Shown piece by piece: positions 61,567 to 64,000 of a DNA stretch of 64,000 bases. The stretch is from Winogradskyella epiphytica (GTDB lineage: Bacteria; Bacteroidota; Bacteroidia; Flavobacteriales; Flavobacteriaceae). The position numbers and the translations under genes are program-made. Within the stretch, counting starts at the first letter, position 1. The number at the start of each line of letters is the position of its first letter. The notes under the pieces were generated by a model that was not told the origin of the DNA, did not search any database, and saw only the letters and a program-made list of their open reading frames with translations. The stretch lies in the NCBI RefSeq assembly GCF_003217215.1, contig NZ_QJTD01000002.1:632654-696653 (forward strand). Reading direction: 5' to 3'.

Positions 61567-61956
61567 ATGAAACTCACGAAAATATTTATATTGACAATTG
61601 GATTCATAACGCTGATTGGGTGTGGAACCAATGACCAGAAAAATAATTTAATCGGAATTTGGGAATCATACGAAACTCATCACACGAAAGTTGCTTTGAC
61701 TTTTTACAAGGATTCAGTCAGTACGGAATCTTTCGGAGGAGAAATGCGTACGAATTCTAAATGGAAGGTTGATGAAAGTAAAATTTATCTCAAACAGGTT
61801 CAACATAAAGACATAATTTTAAAAAACAACTTGAATTATGAATATGAACTAAATAAAACAAAGGACACGATGTGGATTAAAGTTGATAATGGGACTGTAA
61901 ATGAATTTACCACTATGAAAAAAGTGACTGAAAATCCATTTACATCTGAATTATAA
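61567..61956 (+). CDS. Small lipoprotein of unknown function
   Basis: The product has 129 aa from the ATG at 61567 (a TTG 21 bp earlier is less likely). A lipoprotein signal (IFILTIGFITLIGC) is followed by a beta-rich domain (LIGIWESYETHHTKVALTF, then NSKWKVDESKIYLKQV) like lipocalin-type or DUF5004-like small lipoproteins. The function is unknown. The 263-bp gap before it holds only AT-rich DNA. Confidence 0.75.
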   Translation: MKLTKIFILTIGFITLIGCGTNDQKNNLIGIWESYETHHTKVALTFYKDSVSTESFGGEMRTNSKWKVDESKIYLKQVQHKDIILKNNLNYEYELNKTKDTMWIKVDNGTVNEFTTMKKVTENPFTSEL

Positions 61957-62003
61957 AACTCTACTAAAAATACCATGTATAATATTTAACACAGTACTGA
62001 AAA

Positions 62004-62603
62004 TTGAAGTCAGGAAAGGAAAAATTTAAATATGTCTATGTTGAGAATGACGGAACAGTGCGTGAATTAAATAAAGACGAAATTGAATATTTGCAAACGG
62101 AATTTGAGCCAACAGATGGAGCACGACCTTACGTCAAGAATAGTTATAATCAACTAACACCTAACAAAAAGATTTTAGGTTTCCTTCATCGAAGCAAAGT
62201 TCTAAAAGAAATGGAAATAATAAATACTGATTTGAGGTATACAGAAATGCGATTCCCAATTGGTATTTATGAATCAAATATAGCCATAGAATTACCTGTC
62301 GGAAGTTATAGCATTAAAGTACTTGGAGGCTGGAGTGTTTCTGTCGGTGATTTTTCAATCCAATTTAGGAACAAAGAAAATGGTAAAACTATAACGCCAA
62401 GACTTACGAAATGGAAATTCCAATCATATGAGTTTGGGGAAAGGGCAAAAAAAATAATGACCCTTGACAACGCAGAACGTGGAATCTATTATATTGAATT
62501 CAAAAATCAAAAGAAATTGAAAGTAAAACATTCGAATTTGTTTATCACTCGATTATTTAAACAAGAATTACCAAATGAAAAACTAAAAATTTGGATAGGA
62601 TGA
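62004..62603 (+). CDS. Hypothetical protein
   Basis: The protein has 199 aa, probably from a TTG at 62004; no ATG fits. It has no signal peptide. The motif YVYVENDGTVRELNKDEIEYL, spread over residues 10-30, and EPTDGARPYVKNSY near 36-49 suggest a conserved soluble family, followed by a beta-rich C-terminus. It overlaps the next gene by 4 nt. I do not know the function. Confidence 0.7.
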   Translation: MKSGKEKFKYVYVENDGTVRELNKDEIEYLQTEFEPTDGARPYVKNSYNQLTPNKKILGFLHRSKVLKEMEIINTDLRYTEMRFPIGIYESNIAIELPVGSYSIKVLGGWSVSVGDFSIQFRNKENGKTITPRLTKWKFQSYEFGERAKKIMTLDNAERGIYYIEFKNQKKLKVKHSNLFITRLFKQELPNEKLKIWIG

Positions 62604-63286
62604 AAAAAAATAATGATGAATGGGTTGAGCAAATTATTAGAATCAAAGAGGAACAAGATTCCACAAATTTCGACGAAACGCAACGGATTCGAAATAAAGA
62701 AAATGAGTATATAACTATGGAATTAAGAAAAGCTGGGTTTAAAGTTTCTAGCCTATTCGATTTAATTAATTTTAATCAAACCAATTACCACTACATAGAA
62801 CGCTTACTTGAAATTTTGGTATCTGATCGGTTAAGCGACACTTGGATAAAAAGCGGAATTATAAGAGCGATTACGGTTAAAAACGCCAAAGGAATTTCCG
62901 AAAAAATATTACTAGAATATTATAGTAGGTTAAAACCCAAACTAGAAAAAGATTCTATTGGTTGGAGCATTGGCAATTGGTTTGAGTGCTTCTATTCTGA
63001 CACCTACTTTGGCCAAATAAGTACAATTTCAAAAAATAAAAGTAATGGAGTGTCAAGACAGATGTTCGTTATGGCTCTTGGAAAAACAAAAAAATACTAT
63101 TCTGAAGCAGAAAAACTATTGCTAGACTTAACACATGACGATGAAGTTGCTCTACACGCAATCAGTGCTCTTGGAAAATTAAAGTCAAAAAAATCTATAG
63201 ATCGTTTAACTGAATTAACAAGCGCTAAAAACAGTAGGCTAAAAAAAGAAGCTAAAAAATCGCTAAAAAAAATCGTAAAGGAATAA
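62600..63286 (+). CDS. HEAT-repeat-like protein
   Basis: The product has 228 aa from the ATG at 62600, which overlaps the previous stop (ATGA). It is all helical, and the C-terminal part (DDEVALHAISALGKLKSKKS) has the look of HEAT repeats. It may act with the 199-aa protein, given the coupling. The function is unknown. Confidence 0.72.
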   Translation: MKKNNDEWVEQIIRIKEEQDSTNFDETQRIRNKENEYITMELRKAGFKVSSLFDLINFNQTNYHYIERLLEILVSDRLSDTWIKSGIIRAITVKNAKGISEKILLEYYSRLKPKLEKDSIGWSIGNWFECFYSDTYFGQISTISKNKSNGVSRQMFVMALGKTKKYYSEAEKLLLDLTHDDEVALHAISALGKLKSKKSIDRLTELTSAKNSRLKKEAKKSLKKIVKE

Positions 63287-63484
63287 TGCCTCAATCCACC
63301 TAGATTAATCAATTGCTTATTTTAGCTAACCTCCCCTCTTAACTAAGCCATTCACGAGCGGAGCGAACGGGTATCGCAAACATTCACAAAACCAATAAAT
63401 ACAAATTCCTGAAAGAGAATTAAAATGATACACAGACAGACCATCGCTCTATAACTAATAAGAATTAATTAAAGTACAACCAAC

Positions 63485-64000
63485 ATGTTAACCAAAACCG
63501 AAAAACAATTCAGCATACTATTCGTCATTATTGTACTAGTAGAACTATATACTGGCAGTTCAGATACACTGCGAAATTGGCATTATTTTGCCAAACCTGC
63601 TATTGTAATCAGTCTTATTATTTTTTACTTAAAAGCAGCAGCATCTATACCAAAACGTATAAAAACTTTAACGGTACTAGGTTTGTTATTCTCTGTTATG
63701 GGAGACACCTTATTGATGTTTGTAGATAAGTCAGAACACTACTTCACCTTTGGACTAATCGCTTTTCTAACAGCACATATCATGTATATTCTGGCATTTT
63801 TAAAACACAGGAATAAACAACGTTCTGTTTTAGGCATATTGGCTATACTGCTGCTATATGCCTTAGCTATATTTTATTTTCTAATCGATCATTTAGGAAC
63901 CATGCTTATACCTGTAATTCTGTATATGTTGGTAATTTTATTCATGGCTACAACAGCCTATTTAAGAAAAGGAACTATCTCGCTAATCAGTTACCAACTT
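63485..64000 (+). CDS. Lysoplasmalogenase (YhhN family), partial
   Basis: The frame from the ATG at 63485 is open to the window edge (172 codons). It holds at least six membrane segments and family marks such as FAKPA (about 37-41), GLLFSVMGDTLLM and FTFGLIAFLTAHIMYI. YhhN enzymes cleave the vinyl ether bond of lysoplasmalogens. The C-terminus lies outside the window. The 198 bp in front show nothing convincing. Confidence 0.85.
   Translation, partial: MLTKTEKQFSILFVIIVLVELYTGSSDTLRNWHYFAKPAIVISLIIFYLKAAASIPKRIKTLTVLGLLFSVMGDTLLMFVDKSEHYFTFGLIAFLTAHIMYILAFLKHRNKQRSVLGILAILLLYALAIFYFLIDHLGTMLIPVILYMLVILFMATTAYLRKGTISLISYQL

Overview
The window reads as a low-GC Bacteroidota chromosome, most probably a marine Flavobacteriaceae. 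Supporting signs are promoters of the TTG-N19/20-TAnnTTTG type (for example before mnmE and before the E1 dehydrogenase gene), a T9SS-type C-terminal sorting domain, a fused E1 alpha/beta dehydrogenase, DIP1984 and DUF2452 proteins, a TonB protein, and very weak use of Shine-Dalgarno sites. No rRNA, tRNA or CRISPR array was found.

Positions 1 to about 30,678 are one integrated genomic island, cut by the left window edge. Its right end lies directly against the 3' end of mnmE (trmE). Next to mnmE is the mobility and replication block: a tyrosine integrase, an uncharacterised 338-aa protein, two small helix-turn-helix proteins, a BT4734/VirE-N primase-like protein and a PriCT_2/DUF3987 protein. 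After a 391-bp spacer holding a possible gene remnant and a strong hairpin, a run of minus-strand genes about 24 kb long follows. In transcription order it is: XRE regulator, hsdM, hsdS, AlbA_2/ATPase, two DUF262 (DGQQR) proteins, a second AlbA_2/ATPase, hsdR, a prokaryotic Argonaute with an intact MID pocket but an apparently dead PIWI active site, a UPF1-like SF1 helicase, a 1523-aa protein made of about 30 W-x-W solenoid repeats ending in a DarT ADP-ribosyltransferase domain, and a DarG-type macrodomain protein cut by the window edge.

The best candidate for an undescribed system is the last three-gene module: SF1 helicase, solenoid-DarT and macrodomain. It is joined by a 4-nt overlap and a 3-nt gap. 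The known toxin-antitoxin pair DarTG appears here with a very large repeat domain on the toxin and a dedicated helicase. The catalytically degenerate Argonaute lies between this module and the type I restriction subunit, so one island combines modification and restriction, DGQQR proteins, Argonaute and DNA ADP-ribosylation.

Positions 30,679 to 64,000 are ordinary core chromosome: mnmE, a rhomboid protease, a lipid A-type acyltransferase, a class V aminotransferase, glmM, an ACP phosphodiesterase-like gene, gamma-glutamyltransferase, an ATP-grasp enzyme, a LabA-like NYN protein, uvrA, a LOG-family phosphoribohydrolase, a secreted endonuclease/phosphatase-like protein, an M1-like pseudo-peptidase fused to a barrel-like C-terminus, the fused E1 dehydrogenase, a THUMP methyltransferase, a ZIP transporter and others. 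Points of note are a c-type cytochrome lipoprotein gene with a stop codon in its signal peptide, several small genes (34, 45 and 55 aa), and a 178-bp GC-richer intergenic element bounded by 9-bp inverted repeats.
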